64,000 bases of DNA, from assembly GCA_964057225.1 (NCBI GenBank), contig OZ059896.1, forward strand, positions 14,892,501 through 14,956,500, in the 5' to 3' direction. The DNA comes from Auanema rhodensis. Taxonomy: Eukaryota > Nematoda > Chromadorea > Rhabditida > Rhabditidae. A program made the translations under genes and the position numbers. Positions within the stretch are counted from its first letter, which is position 1, and the number at the start of each line of letters is the position of its first letter. Positions 26,351 to 38,039 of this stretch are shown here, piece by piece. The notes beneath the pieces were generated by a model. The model did no database searches. It had not been told where the DNA came from and saw only the letters and a program-made list of their open reading frames with translations.

Positions 26351-26433
26351 TCCGTCGAGCCGGATTCGAACCAGCGACCTAAGGATATCTACGCTTCTAC
26401 AGTCCTCCGCTCTACCAACTGAGCTATCGACGG
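26351..26433 (-). tRNA. tRNA-Tyr(GTA), intron variant
   Basis: One substitution in the intron only; the mature sequence is consensus. Confidence 0.92.
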
Positions 26434-26512
26434 AACGATTCTGTTGTTTTCCGAAGTGATTGTCAATAACTGCTATAATCAATATTTTAGATGGAAGAAA
26501 AAGAAAAGAAAC

Positions 26513-26595
26513 TCCGTCGCGCCGGATTCGAACCAGCGACCTAAGGATATCTACACTTCTACAGTCCTCCGCTCTACCAACTGAGCTATCGACGG
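26513..26595 (-). tRNA. tRNA-Tyr(GTA), acceptor variant
   Basis: The base at position 66 is changed, so the last acceptor pair (7-66) is lost. Confidence 0.82.
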
Positions 26596-26674
26596 AACGA
26601 TTCTGTTGTTTTCCGAAGTGATTGTCAATAACTACTATAATCTATATTTTAGATGGAAGAAAAAGAAAAGAAAC

Positions 26675-26757
26675 TCCGTCGAGCCGGATTCGAACCAACG
26701 ACCTAAGGATATCTACACTTCTACAGTCCTCCGCTCTACCAACTGAGCTATTGACGG
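26675..26757 (-). tRNA. tRNA-Tyr(GTA), two substitutions
   Basis: G6 becomes A in the acceptor stem, and one T-stem pair becomes a G-U wobble. Confidence 0.8.
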
Positions 26758-26836
26758 AACGATTCTGTTGTTTTCCGAAGTGATTGTCAATAACTGCTAT
26801 AATCAATATTTTAAACGGAAGAAAAAAAAAAGAAAC

Positions 26837-26919
26837 TCCGTCGAGCCGGATTCGAACCAGCGACCTAAGGATATCTACACTTCTACAGTCCTCCGCTCTA
26901 CCAACTGAGCTATCGACGG
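26837..26919 (-). tRNA. tRNA-Tyr(GTA)
   Basis: Consensus sequence with intact A and B boxes. Confidence 0.93.
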
Positions 26920-26998
26920 AACGATTCTGTTGTTTTCCGAAGTGATTGTCAATAACTGCTATAATCAATATTTTAAACGGAAGAAAAAAAAAAGAAAC

Positions 26999-27081
26999 TC
27001 CGTCGAGCCGGATTCGAACCAGCGACCTAAGGATATCTACACTTCTACAGTCCTCCGCTCTACCAACTGAGCTATCGACGG
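26999..27081 (-). tRNA. tRNA-Tyr(GTA)
   Basis: Consensus sequence; its T-rich 3' flank has a run of nine or more Ts. Confidence 0.93.
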
Positions 27082-27160
27082 AAAGAATCTGTTGTTTTCA
27101 GAGGTTATTGTCAATAACTGCTATAATCAATATTTTAGATGGAAGAAAAAGAAAAGAAAC

Positions 27161-27243
27161 TCCGTCGAGCCGGATTCGAATCAACGACCTAAGGATATCT
27201 ACACTTCTACAGTCCTCCGCTCTACCAACTGAGCTATCCACGG
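27161..27243 (-). tRNA. tRNA-Tyr(GTA), likely degenerate
   Basis: Acceptor C5 is replaced by G, and two T-stem changes break the 53-61 pair and weaken the B box. The copy at 27648 shares the same set of changes. Confidence 0.65.
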
Positions 27244-27322
27244 AACGAAGCTGTTGTTTTCAGAGGTTATTGTCAATAACTGCTGTAATCAATATTTTAA
27301 ATGGCAGAAAAAAAAAAGAAAC

Positions 27323-27405
27323 TCCGTCGAGCCGGATTCGAACCAGCGACCTAAGGATATCTACACTTCTACAGTCCTCCGCTCTACCAACTGAGCTATC
27401 CACGG
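27323..27405 (-). tRNA. tRNA-Tyr(GTA), C5G variant
   Basis: A single acceptor-stem change (C5 to G) mismatches G68; the rest is consensus. Confidence 0.8.
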
Positions 27406-27485
27406 AACGAAGCTGTTGTTTTGAGAGGTTATTGTCAATAACTGCTGTAATCAATATTTTAAATGGCAGAAAAAAAAAAAGAAAC

Positions 27486-27568
27486 TCCGTCGAGCCGGAT
27501 TCGAACCAGCGACCTAAGGATATCTACACTTCTACAGTCCTCCGCTCTACCAACTGAGCTATCGACGG
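27486..27568 (-). tRNA. tRNA-Tyr(GTA)
   Basis: Consensus body after a spacer with a longer A run. Confidence 0.93.
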
Positions 27569-27647
27569 AAAGAATCTGTTGTTTTCAGAGGTTATTGTCA
27601 ATAACTGCTATAATCAATATTTTAGATGGAAGAAAAAGAAAAGAAAC

Positions 27648-27730
27648 TCCGTCGAGCCGGATTCGAATCAACGACCTAAGGATATCTACACTTCTACAGT
27701 CCTCCGCTCTACCAACTGAGCTATCCACGG
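27648..27730 (-). tRNA. tRNA-Tyr(GTA), likely degenerate
   Basis: Same acceptor and T-stem changes as the copy at 27161, showing that the two were duplicated together. Confidence 0.65.
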
Positions 27731-27809
27731 AACGAAGCTGTTGTTTTCAGAGGTTATTGTCAATAACTACTATAATCTATATTTTAAATGGGAGAAAAAG
27801 AAAAGAAAC

Positions 27810-27892
27810 TCCGTCGAGCCGGATTCGAACCAGCGACCTAAAGATATCTACACTTCTACAGTCCTCCGCTCTACCAACTGAGCTATCGACGG
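27810..27892 (-). tRNA. tRNA-Tyr(GTA), anticodon-stem variant
   Basis: One change on the 3' side of the anticodon stem turns a G-C pair into G-U; the remainder is consensus. Confidence 0.85.
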
Positions 27893-27971
27893 AACGAATC
27901 TGTTGTTTTCAGAGGTTATTGTCAATAACTGCTATAATCAATATTTTAAATGGAACAAAAAGAAAAGAAAC

Positions 27972-28054
27972 TCCGTCGAGCCGGATTCGAACCAGCGACC
28001 TAAGGATATCTACACTTCTACAGTCCTCCGCTCTACCAACTGAGCTATCGACGG
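27972..28054 (-). tRNA. tRNA-Tyr(GTA)
   Basis: Consensus copy. It is the last full gene before short T-armless units begin to alternate. Confidence 0.93.
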
Positions 28055-28131
28055 AACGAATCTGTTGTTTTCCGAAGTGATTGTCAATAACTACTATAAT
28101 CTATATTGAAAATCGAAAAAAGAGAAGAAAC

Positions 28132-28185
28132 TCCGTCGAGCCTAACTTCTACAATCCTCCGCTCTACCAACTGAGTTATCGACGG
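28132..28185 (-). pseudogene. Short T-armless tRNA-Tyr unit (representative)
   Basis: A 54-nt version that keeps both acceptor strands (CCGTCGA and TCGACGG), the D arm and the 5' side of the anticodon arm with GTAG. It has lost most of the intron, the 3' anticodon stem, the variable loop and the whole T arm including the B box. C32 is replaced by T. It is preceded at its 3' flank by the type-B spacer (TATTGAAAATCGAAAAAAG) rather than type A. 46 such units occur, none before this position. Without a B box, standard Pol III transcription is unlikely. Confidence 0.88.
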
Positions 28186-29791
28186 AACGAATCTGTTCTT
28201 TGCAGAGGTTATTGTCAATAACTGCTATAATCAATATTTTAAATGGGAGAAAAAGAAAAGAAACTCCGTCGAGCCGGATTCGAACCAGCGACCTAAGGAT
28301 ATCTACACTTCTACAGTCCTCCGCTCTACCAACTGAGCTATCGACGGAACGAATCTGTTGTTTTCAGAGGTTATTGTCAATAACTGCTATAATCAATATT
28401 TTAAATGAAAGAAAAAGAAGAGAAACTCCGTCGAGCCGGATTCGAACCAGCGACCTAAGGATATCTACACTTCTACAGTCCTCCGCTCTACCAACTGAGC
28501 TATCGACGGAACGAATCTATTGTTTTCCGAAGTGATTGTCAATAACTACTATAATCAATATTTCAAATGGGAGAAAAAGAAAAGAAACTCCGTCGAGCCG
28601 GATTCGAACCAGCGACCTAAGGATATCTACACTTCTACAGTCCTCCGCTCTACCAACTGAGCTATCGACGGAACGAATCTGTTGTTTTCAGAGGTTATTG
28701 TCAATAACTACTATAATCTATATTGAAAATCGAAAAAAGAAAAGAAACTCCGTCGAGCCTAACTTCTACAATCCTCCGCTCTACCAACTGAGCTATCGAC
28801 GGAACGAAGCTGTTGTTTTCAGAGGTTATTGTCAATAACTGCTATAATCAATATTTTAAATGGGAGAAAAAGAAAAGAAACTCCGTCGAGCCGGATTCGA
28901 ACCAGCGACCTAAGGATATCTACACTTCTACAGTCCTCCGCTCTACCAACTGAGCTATCGACGGAACGAATCTGTTGTTTTCCGAAGTGATTGTCAATAA
29001 CTACTATAATCTATATTGAAAATCGAAAAAAGAAAAGAAACTCCGTCGAGCCTAACTTCTACAATCCTCCGCTCTACCAACTGAGTTATCGACGGAACGA
29101 ATCTGTTATTTTCAGAGGTTATTGTCAATAACTGCTATAATCAATATTTTAAATGAAAGAAAAAGAAGAGAAACTCCGTCGAGCCGGATTCGAACCAGCG
29201 ACCTAAGGATATCTACACTTCTACAGTCCTCCGCTCTACCAACTGAGCTATCGACGGAACGAATCTATTGTTTTCCGAAGTGATTGTCAATAACTACTAT
29301 AATCAATATTTCAAATGGGAGAAAAAGAAAAGAAACTCCGTCGAGCCGGATTCGAACCAGCGACCTAAGGATATCTACACTTCTACAGTCCTCCGCTCTA
29401 CCAACTGAGCTATCGACGGAACGAATCTGTTGTTTTCAGAGGTTATTGTCAATAACTGCTATAATCAATATTTTAAATGGAAGAAAAAGAAAAGAAACTC
29501 CGTCGAGCCGGATTCGAACCAGCGACCTAAGGATATCTACACTTCTACAGTCCTCCGCTCTACCAACTGAGCTATCCACGGAACGAATCTGTTGTTTTCC
29601 GAAGTGATTGTCAATAACTACTATAATCTATATTGAAAATCGAAAAAAGAAAAGAAACTCCGTCGAGCCTAACTTCTACAATCCTCCGCTCTACCAACTG
29701 AGTTATCGACGGAACGAATCTGTTGTTTTCAGAGGTTATTGTCAATAACTGCTATAATCAATATTTTAAATGGAAGAAAAAGAAAAGAAAC

Positions 29792-29874
29792 TCCGTCCAG
29801 CCGGATTCGAACCAGCGACCTTAGGATATCTACACTTCTACAGTCCTCCGCTCTACCAACTGAGCTATCCACGG
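29792..29874 (-). tRNA. tRNA-Tyr(GTA), double acceptor mismatch
   Basis: Changes on both acceptor strands (C5 to G and C67 to G) do not compensate each other, and an A-to-T change in the variable region is also present. The copy at 30085 shares all of them. Probably poorly functional. Confidence 0.65.
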
Positions 29875-30377
29875 AACGAATCTGTTGTTTTCCGAAGTGA
29901 TTGTCAATAACTACTATAATCTATATTGAAAATCGAAAAAAGAAAAGAAACTCCGTCGAGCCTAACTTCTACAATCCTCCGCTCTACCAACTGAGTTATC
30001 GACGGAACGAATCTGTTCTTTTCAGAGGTTATTGTCAATAACTGCTATAATCAATATTTTAAATGGGAGAAAAAGAAAAGAAACTCCGTCCAGCCGGATT
30101 CGAACCAGCGACCTTAGGATATCTACACTTCTACAGTCCTCCGCTCTACCAACTGAGCTATCCACGGAACGAATCTGTTGTTTTCCGAAGTGATTGTCAA
30201 TAACTACTATAATCTATATTGAAAATCGAAAAAAGAAAAGAAACTCCGTCGAGCCTAACTTCTACAATCCTCCGCTCTACCAACTGAGTTATCGACGGAA
30301 CGAATCTGTTGTTTTCAGAGGTTATTGTCAATAACTGCTATAATCAATATTTTAAATGGAAGAAAAAGAAAAGAAAC

Positions 30378-30460
30378 TCCGTCGAGCCGGATTCGAACCA
30401 GCGACCTAAGGATATCTACACTTCTACAGTCCTCCGCTCTACCAACTGAGCTATCGACGG
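30378..30460 (-). tRNA. tRNA-Tyr(GTA)
   Basis: Consensus copy between short units. It lies just left of the first short-short pair that opens the 879-bp higher-order repeat. Confidence 0.93.
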
Positions 30461-31256
30461 AACGAATCTGTTGTTTTCCGAAGTGATTGTCAATAACTAC
30501 TATAATCTATATTGAAAATCGAAAAAAGAAAAGAAACTCCGTCGAGCCTAACTTCTACAATCCTCCGCTCTACCAACTGAGCTATCGACGGAACGAATCT
30601 GTTGTTTTCCGAAGTGATTGTCAATAACTACTATAATCTATATTGAAAATCGAAAAAAGAAAAGAAACTCCGTCGAGCCTAACTTCTACAATCCTCCGCT
30701 CTACCAACTGAGCTATCGACGGAACGAATCTGTTGTTTTCAGAGGTTATTGTCAATAACTGCTATAATCAATATTTTAAATGGAACAAAAAGAAAAGAAA
30801 CTCCGTCGAGCCGGATTCGAACCAGCGACCTAAGGATATCTACACTTCTACAGTCCTCCGCTCTACCAACTGAGCTATCGACGGAACGAATCTGTTGTTT
30901 TCAGAGGTTATTGTCAATAACTGCTATAATCAATATTTTAAATGGAAGAAAAAGAAAAGAAACTCCGTCGAGCCGGATTCGAACCAGCGACCTAAGGATA
31001 TCTACACTTCTACAGTCCTCCGCTCTACCAACTGAGCTATCCACGGAACGAATCTGTTGTTTTCCGAAGTGATTGTCAATAACTACTATAATCTATATTG
31101 AAAATCGAAAAAAGAAAAGAAACTCCGTCGAGCCTAACTTCTACAATCCTCCGCTCTACCAACTGAGTTATCGACGGAACGAATCTGTTCTTTTCAGAGG
31201 TTATTGTCAATAACTGCTATAATCAATATTTTAAATGGGAGAAAAAGAAAAGAAAC

Positions 31257-31339
31257 TCCGTCCAGCCGGATTCGAACCAGCGACCTAAGGATATCTACAC
31301 TTCTACAGTGCTCCGCTCTACCAACTGAGCTATCGACGG
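31257..31339 (-). tRNA. tRNA-Tyr(GTA), marker variant
   Basis: Carries a G-to-C change in the anticodon stem and a C67 change in the acceptor. The copies at 33015 and 34966 share the pair of changes, and 42247 shares the stem change. This marks units of common descent within the higher-order repeats. Confidence 0.7.
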
Positions 31340-33469
31340 AACGAATCTGTTGTTTTCCGAAGTGATTGTCAATAACTACTATAATCTATATTGAGAATCG
31401 AAAAAAGAAAAGAAACTCCGTCGAGCCTAACTTCTACAATCCTCCGCTCTACCAACTGAGCTATCGACGGAACGAATCTGTTGTTTTCCGAAGTGATTGT
31501 CAATAACTACTATAATCTATATTGAAAATCGAAAAAAGAAAAGAAACTCCGTCGAGCCTAACTTCTACAATCCTCCGCTCTACCAACTGAGCTATCGACG
31601 GAACGAAGCTGTTGTTTTCAGAGGTTATTGTCAATAACTGCTATAATCAATATTTTAAATGGAAGAAAAAGAAAAGAAACTCCGTCGAGCCGGATTCGAA
31701 CCAGCGACCTAAGGATATCTACACTTCTACAGTCCTCCGCTCTACCAACTGAGCTATCGACGGAACGAATCTGTTGTTTTCAGAGGTTATTGTCAATAAC
31801 TGCTATAATCAATATTTTAAATGGAAGAAAAAGAAAAGAAACTCCGTCGAGCCGGATTCGAACCAGCGACCTAAGGATATCTACACTTCTACAGTCCTCC
31901 GCTCTACCAACTGAGCTATCGACGGAACGAATCTGTTGTTTTCCGAAGTGATTGTCAATAACTACTATAATCTATATTGAAAATCGAAAAAAGAGAAGAA
32001 ACTCCGTCGAGCCTAACTTCTACAATCCTCCGCTCTACCAACTGAGTTATCGATGGAACGAATCTGTTATTTTCAGAGGTTATTGTCAATAACTGCTATA
32101 ATCAATATTTTAAATGGGAGAAAAAGAAAAGAAACTCCGTCGAGCCGGATTCGAACCAGCGACCTACGGATATCTACACTTCTACAGTCCTCCGCTCTAC
32201 CAACTGAGCTATCGACGGAACGAATCTGTTGTTTTCCAAAGTGATTGTCAATAACTACTATAATCTATATTGAAAATCGAAAAAAGAAAAGAAACTCCGT
32301 CGAGCCTAACTTCTACAATCCTCCGCTCTACCAACTGAGCTATCGACGGAACGAATCTGTTGTTTTCCAAAGTGATTGTCAATAACTACTATAATATATA
32401 TTGAAAATCGAAAAAAGAAAAGAAACTCCGTCGAGCCTAACTTCTACAATCCTCCGCTCTACCAACTGAGCTATCGACGGAACGAAGCTGTTGTTTTCAC
32501 AGGTTATTGTCAATAACTGCTATAATCAATATTTTAAATGGAACAAAAAGAAAAGAAACTCCGTCGAGCCGGATTCGAACCAGCGACCTAAGGATATCTA
32601 CACTTCTACAGTCCTCCGCTCTACCAACTGAGCTATCGACGGATCGAATCTGTTGTTTTCAGAGGTTATTGTCAATAACTGCTATAATCAATATTTTAAA
32701 TGGAAGAAAAAGAAAAGAAACTCCGTCGAGCCGGATTCGAACCAGCGACCTAAGGATATCTACACTTCTACAGTCCTCCGCTCTACCAACTGAGCTATCG
32801 ACGGAACGAATCTGTTGTTTTCCGAAGTGATTGTCAATAACTACTATAATCTATATTGAAAATCGAAAAAAGAAAAGAAACTCCGTCGAGCCTAACTTCT
32901 ACAATCCTCCGCTCTACCAACTGAGTTATCGACGGAACGAATCTGTTCTTTTCAGAGGTTATTGTCAATAACTGCTATAATCAATATTTTAAATGGGAGA
33001 AAAAGAAAAGAAACTCCGTCCAGCCGGATTCGAACCAGCGACCTAAGGATATCTACACTTCTACAGTGCTCCGCTCTACCAACTGAGCTATCGACGGAAC
33101 GAATCTGTTGTTTTCAGAGGTTATTGTCAATAACTGCTATAATCAATATTTTAAATGGAAGAAAAAGAAAAGAAACTCCGTCGAGCCGGATTCGAACCAG
33201 CGACCTAAGGATATCTACACTTCTACAGTCCTCCGCTCTACCAACTGAGCTATCGACGGAACGAATCTGTTGTTTTCCGAAGTGATTGTCAATAACTACT
33301 ATAATCTATATTGAAAATCGAAAAAAGAAAAGAAACTCCGTCGAGCCTAACTTCTACAATCCTCCGCTCTACCAACTGAGCTATCGACGGAACGAAGCTG
33401 TTGTTTTCAGAGGTTATTGTCAATAACTGCTATAATCAATATTTTAAATGGAACAAAAAGAAAAGAAAC

Positions 33470-33552
33470 TCCGTCGAGCCGGATTCGAACCAGCGACCTA
33501 AGGATATCTACACTTCTACAGTCCTCCGCTCTACCAACTGAGCTATCGACGA
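33470..33552 (-). tRNA. tRNA-Tyr(GTA), C1 variant
   Basis: The first acceptor base is changed, losing pair 1-72. The copy at 35552 carries the same rare change, and both are followed by a short unit with a distinctive GATCC form. This reveals a segmental duplication at an offset of 2082 bp. Confidence 0.72.
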
Positions 33553-36500
33553 ATCGAATCTGTTGTTTTCAGAGGTTATTGTCAATAACTGCTATAATCA
33601 ATATTTTAAATGGAAGAAAAAGAAAAGAAACTCCGTCGAGCCGGATTCGAACCAGCGACCTAAGGATATCTACACTTCTACAGTCCTCCGCTCTACCAAC
33701 TGAGCTATCGACGGAACGAATCTGTTGTTTTCCGAAGTGATTGTCAATAACTACTATAATCTATATTGAAAATCGAAAAAAGAGAAGAAACTCCGTCGAG
33801 CCTAACTTCTACGATCCTCCGCTCTACCAACTGAGTTATCGATGGAACGAATCTGTTATTTTCAGAGGTTATTGTCAATAACTGCTATAATCAATATTTT
33901 AAATGGGAGAAAAAGAAAAGAAACTCCGTCGAGCCGGATTCGAACCAGCGACCTAAGGATATCTACACTTCTACAGTCCTCCGCTCTACCAACTGAGCTA
34001 TCGACGGAACGAATCTGTTGTTTTCCAAAGTGATTGTCAATAACTACTATAATCTATATTGAAAATCGAAAAAAGAAAAGAAACTCCGTCGAGCCTAACT
34101 TCTACAATCCTCCGCTCTACCAACTGAGCTATCGACGGAACGAATCTGTTGTTTTCCAAAGTGATTGTCAATAACTACTATAATCTATATTGAAAATCGA
34201 AAAAAGAAAAGAAACTCCGTCGAGCCTAACTTCTACAATCCTCCGCTCTACCAACTGAGTTATCGATGGAACGAATCTGTTATTTTCAGAGGTTATTGTC
34301 AATAACTGCTATAATCAATATTTTAAATGGGAGAAAAAGAAAAGAAACTCCGTCGAGCCGGATTCGAACCAGCGACCTAAGGATATCTACACTTCTACAG
34401 TCCTCCGCTCTACCAACTGAGCTATCGACGGAACGAAGCTGTTGTTTTCACAGGTTATTGTCAATAACTGCTATAATCAATATTTTAAATGGAACAAAAA
34501 GAAAAGAAACTCCGTCGAGCCGGATTCGAACCAGCGACCTAAGGATATCTACACTTCTACAGTCCTCCGCTCTACCAACTGAGCTATCGACGGATCGAAT
34601 CTGTTGTTTTCAGAGGTTATTGTCAATAACTGCTATAATCAATATTTTAAATGGAAGAAAAAGAAAAGAAACTCCGTCGAGCCGGATTCGAACCAGCGAC
34701 CTAAGGATATCTACACTTCTACAGTCCTCCGCTCTACCAACTGAGCTATCGACGGAACGAATCTGTTGTTTTCCGAAGTGATTGTCAATAACTACTATAA
34801 TCTATATTGAAAATCGAAAAAAGAAAAGAAACTCCGTCGAGCCTAACTTCTACAATCCTCCGCTCTACCAACTGAGTTATCGACGGAACGAATCTGTTCT
34901 TTTCAGAGGTTATTGTCAATAACTGCTATAATCAATATTTTAAATGGGAGAAAAAGAAAAGAAACTCCGTCCAGCCGGATTCGAACCAGCGACCTAAGGA
35001 TATCTACACTTCTACAGTGCTCCGCTCTACCAACTGAGCTATCGACGGAACGAATCTGTTGTTTTCAGAGGTTATTGTCAATAACTGCTATAATCAATAT
35101 TTTAAATGGAAGAAAAAGAAAAGAAACTCCGTCGAGCCGGATTCGAACCAGCGACCTAAGGATATCTACACTTCTACAGTCCTCCGCTCTACCAACTGAG
35201 CTATCGACGGAACGAATCTGTTGTTTTCCGAAGTGATTGTCAATAACTACTATAATCTATATTGAAAATCGAAAAAAGAAAAGAAACTCCGTCGAGCCTA
35301 ACTTCTACAATCCTCCGCTCTACCAACTGAGCTATCGACGGAACGAATCTGTTGTTTTCCGAAGTGATTGTCAATAACTACTATAATCTATATTGAAAAT
35401 CGAAAAAAGAAAAGAAACTCCGTCGAGCCTAACTTCTACAATCCTCCGCTCTACCAACTGAGCTATCGACGGAACGAAGCTGTTGTTTTCAGAGGTTATT
35501 GTCAATAACTGCTATAATCAATATTTTAAATGGAACAAAAAGAAAAGAAACTCCGTCGAGCCGGATTCGAACCAGCGACCTAAGGATATCTACACTTCTA
35601 CAGTCCTCCGCTCTACCAACTGAGCTATCGACGAATCGAATCTGTTGTTTTCAGAGGTTATTGTCAATAACTGCTATAATCAATATTTTAAATGGAAGAA
35701 AAAGAAAAGAAACTCCGTCGAGCCGGATTCGAACCAGCGACCTAAGGATATCTACACTTCTACAGTCCTCCGCTCTACCAACTGAGCTATCGACGGAACG
35801 AATCTGTTGTTTTCCGAAGTGATTGTCAATAACTACTATAATCTATATTGAAAATCGAAAAAAGAGAAGAAACTCCGTCGAGCCTAACTTCTACGATCCT
35901 CCGCTCTACCAACTGAGTTATCGATGGAACGAATCTGTTATTTTCAGAGGTTATTGTCAATAACTGCTATAATCAATATTTTAAATGGGAGAAAAAGAAA
36001 AGAAACTCCGTCGAGCCGGATTCGAACCAGCGACCTAAGGATATCTACACTTCTACAGTCCTCCGCTCTACCAACTGAGCTATCGACGGAACGAATCTGT
36101 TGTTTTCCAAAGTGATTGTCAATAACTACTATAATCTATATTGAAAATCGAAAAAAGAAAAGAAACTCCGTCGAGCCTAACTTCTACAATCCTCCGCTCT
36201 ACCAACTGAGCTATCGACGGAACGAATCTGTTGTTTTCCAAAGTGATTGTCAATAACTACTATAATCTATATTGAAAATCGAAAAAAGAAAAGAAACTCC
36301 GTCGAGCCTAACTTCTACAATCCTCCGCTCTACCAACTGAGCTATCGACGGAACGAAGCTGTTGTTTTCACAGGTTATTGTCAATAACTGCTATAATCAA
36401 TATTTTAAATGGAACAAAAAGAAAAGAAACTCCGTCGAGCCGGATTCGAACCAGCGACCTAAGGATATCTACACTTCTACAGTCCTCCGCTCTACCAACT

Positions 36501-38035
36501 GAGCTATCGACGGATCGAATCTGTTGTTTTCAGAGGTTATTGTCAATAACTGCTATAATCAATATTTTAAATGGAAGAAAAAGAAAAGAAACTCCGTCGA
36601 GCCGGATTCGAACCAGCGACCTAAGGATATCTACACTTCTACAGTCCTCCGCTCTACCAACTGAGCTATCGACGGAACGAATCTGTTGTTTTCCGAAGTG
36701 ATTGTCAATAACTACTATAATCTATATTGAAAATCGAAAAAAGAAAAGAAACTCCGTCGAGCCTAACTTCTACAATCCTCCGCTCTACCAACTGAGCTAT
36801 CGACGGAACGAATCTGTTGTTTTCCGAAGTGATTGTCAATAACTACTATAATCTATATTGAAAATCGAAAAAAGAAAAGAAACTCCGTCGAGCCTAACTT
36901 CTACAATCCTCCGCTCTACCAACTGAGCTATCGACGGAACGAAGCTGTTGTTTTCAGAGGTTATTGTCAATAACTGCTATAATCAATATTTTAAATGGAA
37001 CAAAAAGAAAAGAAACTCCGTCGAGCCGGATTCGAACCAGCGACCTAAGGATATCTACACTTCTACAGTCCTCCGCTCTACCAACTGAGCTATCGACGGA
37101 TCGAATCTGTTGTTTTCAGAGGTTATTGTCAATAACTGCTATAATCAATATTTTAAATGGAAGAAAAAGAAAAGAAACTCCGTCGAGCCGGATTCGAACC
37201 AGCGACCTAAGGATATCTACACTTCTACAGTCCTCCGCTCTACCAACTGAGCTATCGACGGAACGAATCTGTTGTTTTCAGAGGTTATTGTCAATAACTG
37301 CTATAATCAATATTTTAAATGGAAGAAAAAGAAAAGAAACTCCGTCGAGCCGGATTCGAACCAGCGACCTAAGGATATCTACACTTCTACAGTCCTCCGC
37401 TCTACCAACTGAGCTATCGACGGAACGAATCTGTTGTTTTCCGAAGTGATTGTCAATAACTACTATAATCTATATTGAAAATCGAAAAAAGAGAAGAAAC
37501 TCCGTCGAGCCTAACTTCTACAATCCTCCGCTCTACCAACTGAGTTATCGACGGAACGAATCTGTTATTTTCAGAGGTTATTGTCAATAACTGCTACAAT
37601 CAATATTTTAAATGGGAGAAAAAGAAAAGAAACTCCGTCGAGCCGGATTCGAACCAACGACCTAAGGATATCTACACTTCTACAGTCCTCCGCTCTACCA
37701 ACTGAGCTATCGACGGAACGAATCTGTTGTTTTCAGAGGTTATTGTCAATAACTGCTATAATCAATATTTTAAATGGAAGAAAAAGAAAAGAAACTCCGT
37801 CGAGCCGGATTCGAACCAGCGACCTAAGGATATCTACACTTCTACAGTCCTCCGCTCTACCAACTGAGCTATCGACGGAACGAATCTGTTGTTTTCCAAA
37901 GTGATTGTCAATAACTACTATAATCTATATTGAAAATCGAAAAAAGAAAAGAAACTCCGTCGAGCCTAACTTCTACAATCCTCCGCTCTACCAACTGAGT
38001 TATCGACGGAACGAATCTGTTCTTTTCAGAGGTTA

Positions 38036-38039
38036 TTGT
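38036..38039. repeat. Target-site duplication TTGT (element 1, left)
   Basis: TTGT here is repeated at 42194-42197 on the far side of element 1. Joining the flanks restores the array spacer motif TTATTGTCAATAAC. Confidence 0.9.

Larger units (their letters stand above)
25634..28131 (-). repeat. tRNA-Tyr array, left zone (full-length units only)
   Basis: Fifteen head-to-tail full-length units with periods of 159-163 bp and no short T-armless copies. Genes (83 nt each) start on the plus strand at 25713, 25872, 26031, 26190, 26351, 26513, 26675, 26837, 26999, 27161, 27323, 27486, 27648, 27810 and 27972. Spacers vary more here than further right, in A-run length and in GAACAAAA versus TTTTAAAC forms. 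That is expected at the edge of a tandem array, where homogenisation is weaker. Each unit is a tRNA plus a spacer of about 79 bp with a T-rich 3' flank. Confidence 0.95.
28132..38039 (-). repeat. tRNA-Tyr array, main zone with higher-order repeats
   Basis: Alternation of 162-bp full units and 131-bp short units. Full genes (83 nt) start at 28265, 28427, 28589, 28882, 29175, 29337, 29499, 29792, 30085, 30378, 30802, 30964, 31257, 31681, 31843, 32136, 32560, 32722, 33015, 33177, 33470, 33632, 33925, 34349, 34511, 34673, 34966, 35128, 35552, 35714, 36007, 36431, 36593, 37017, 37179, 37341, 37634 and 37796. Short units (54 nt) start at 28132, 28749, 29042, 29659, 29952, 30245, 30538, 30669, 31124, 31417, 31548, 32003, 32296, 32427, 32882, 33337, 33792, 34085, 34216, 34833, 35288, 35419, 35874, 36167, 36298, 36753, 36884, 37501 and 37956. 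The order short-short-full-full-short-full gives an 879-bp higher-order unit from 30538. Confidence 0.95.

Noticed and set aside
25660-26382. Long plus-strand ORFs of 100-240 codons repeating the same peptide throughout the array
   Set aside because: They are antisense translation of the tRNA-Tyr units. The 162-bp period is a multiple of three, so the frame stays open through consecutive full units. This is a known source of spurious protein predictions.
28132-28185. Short units as mitochondrial-type T-armless tRNAs transferred to the nucleus
   Set aside because: The sequence is clearly a deleted form of the neighbouring nuclear tRNA-Tyr, sharing its acceptor strands and D arm; no mitochondrial similarity is needed.
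29792-29874. Compensatory acceptor-stem changes as evidence of selection
   Set aside because: The two changes affect different pairs (5-68 and 6-67) and create mismatches instead of restoring pairing.
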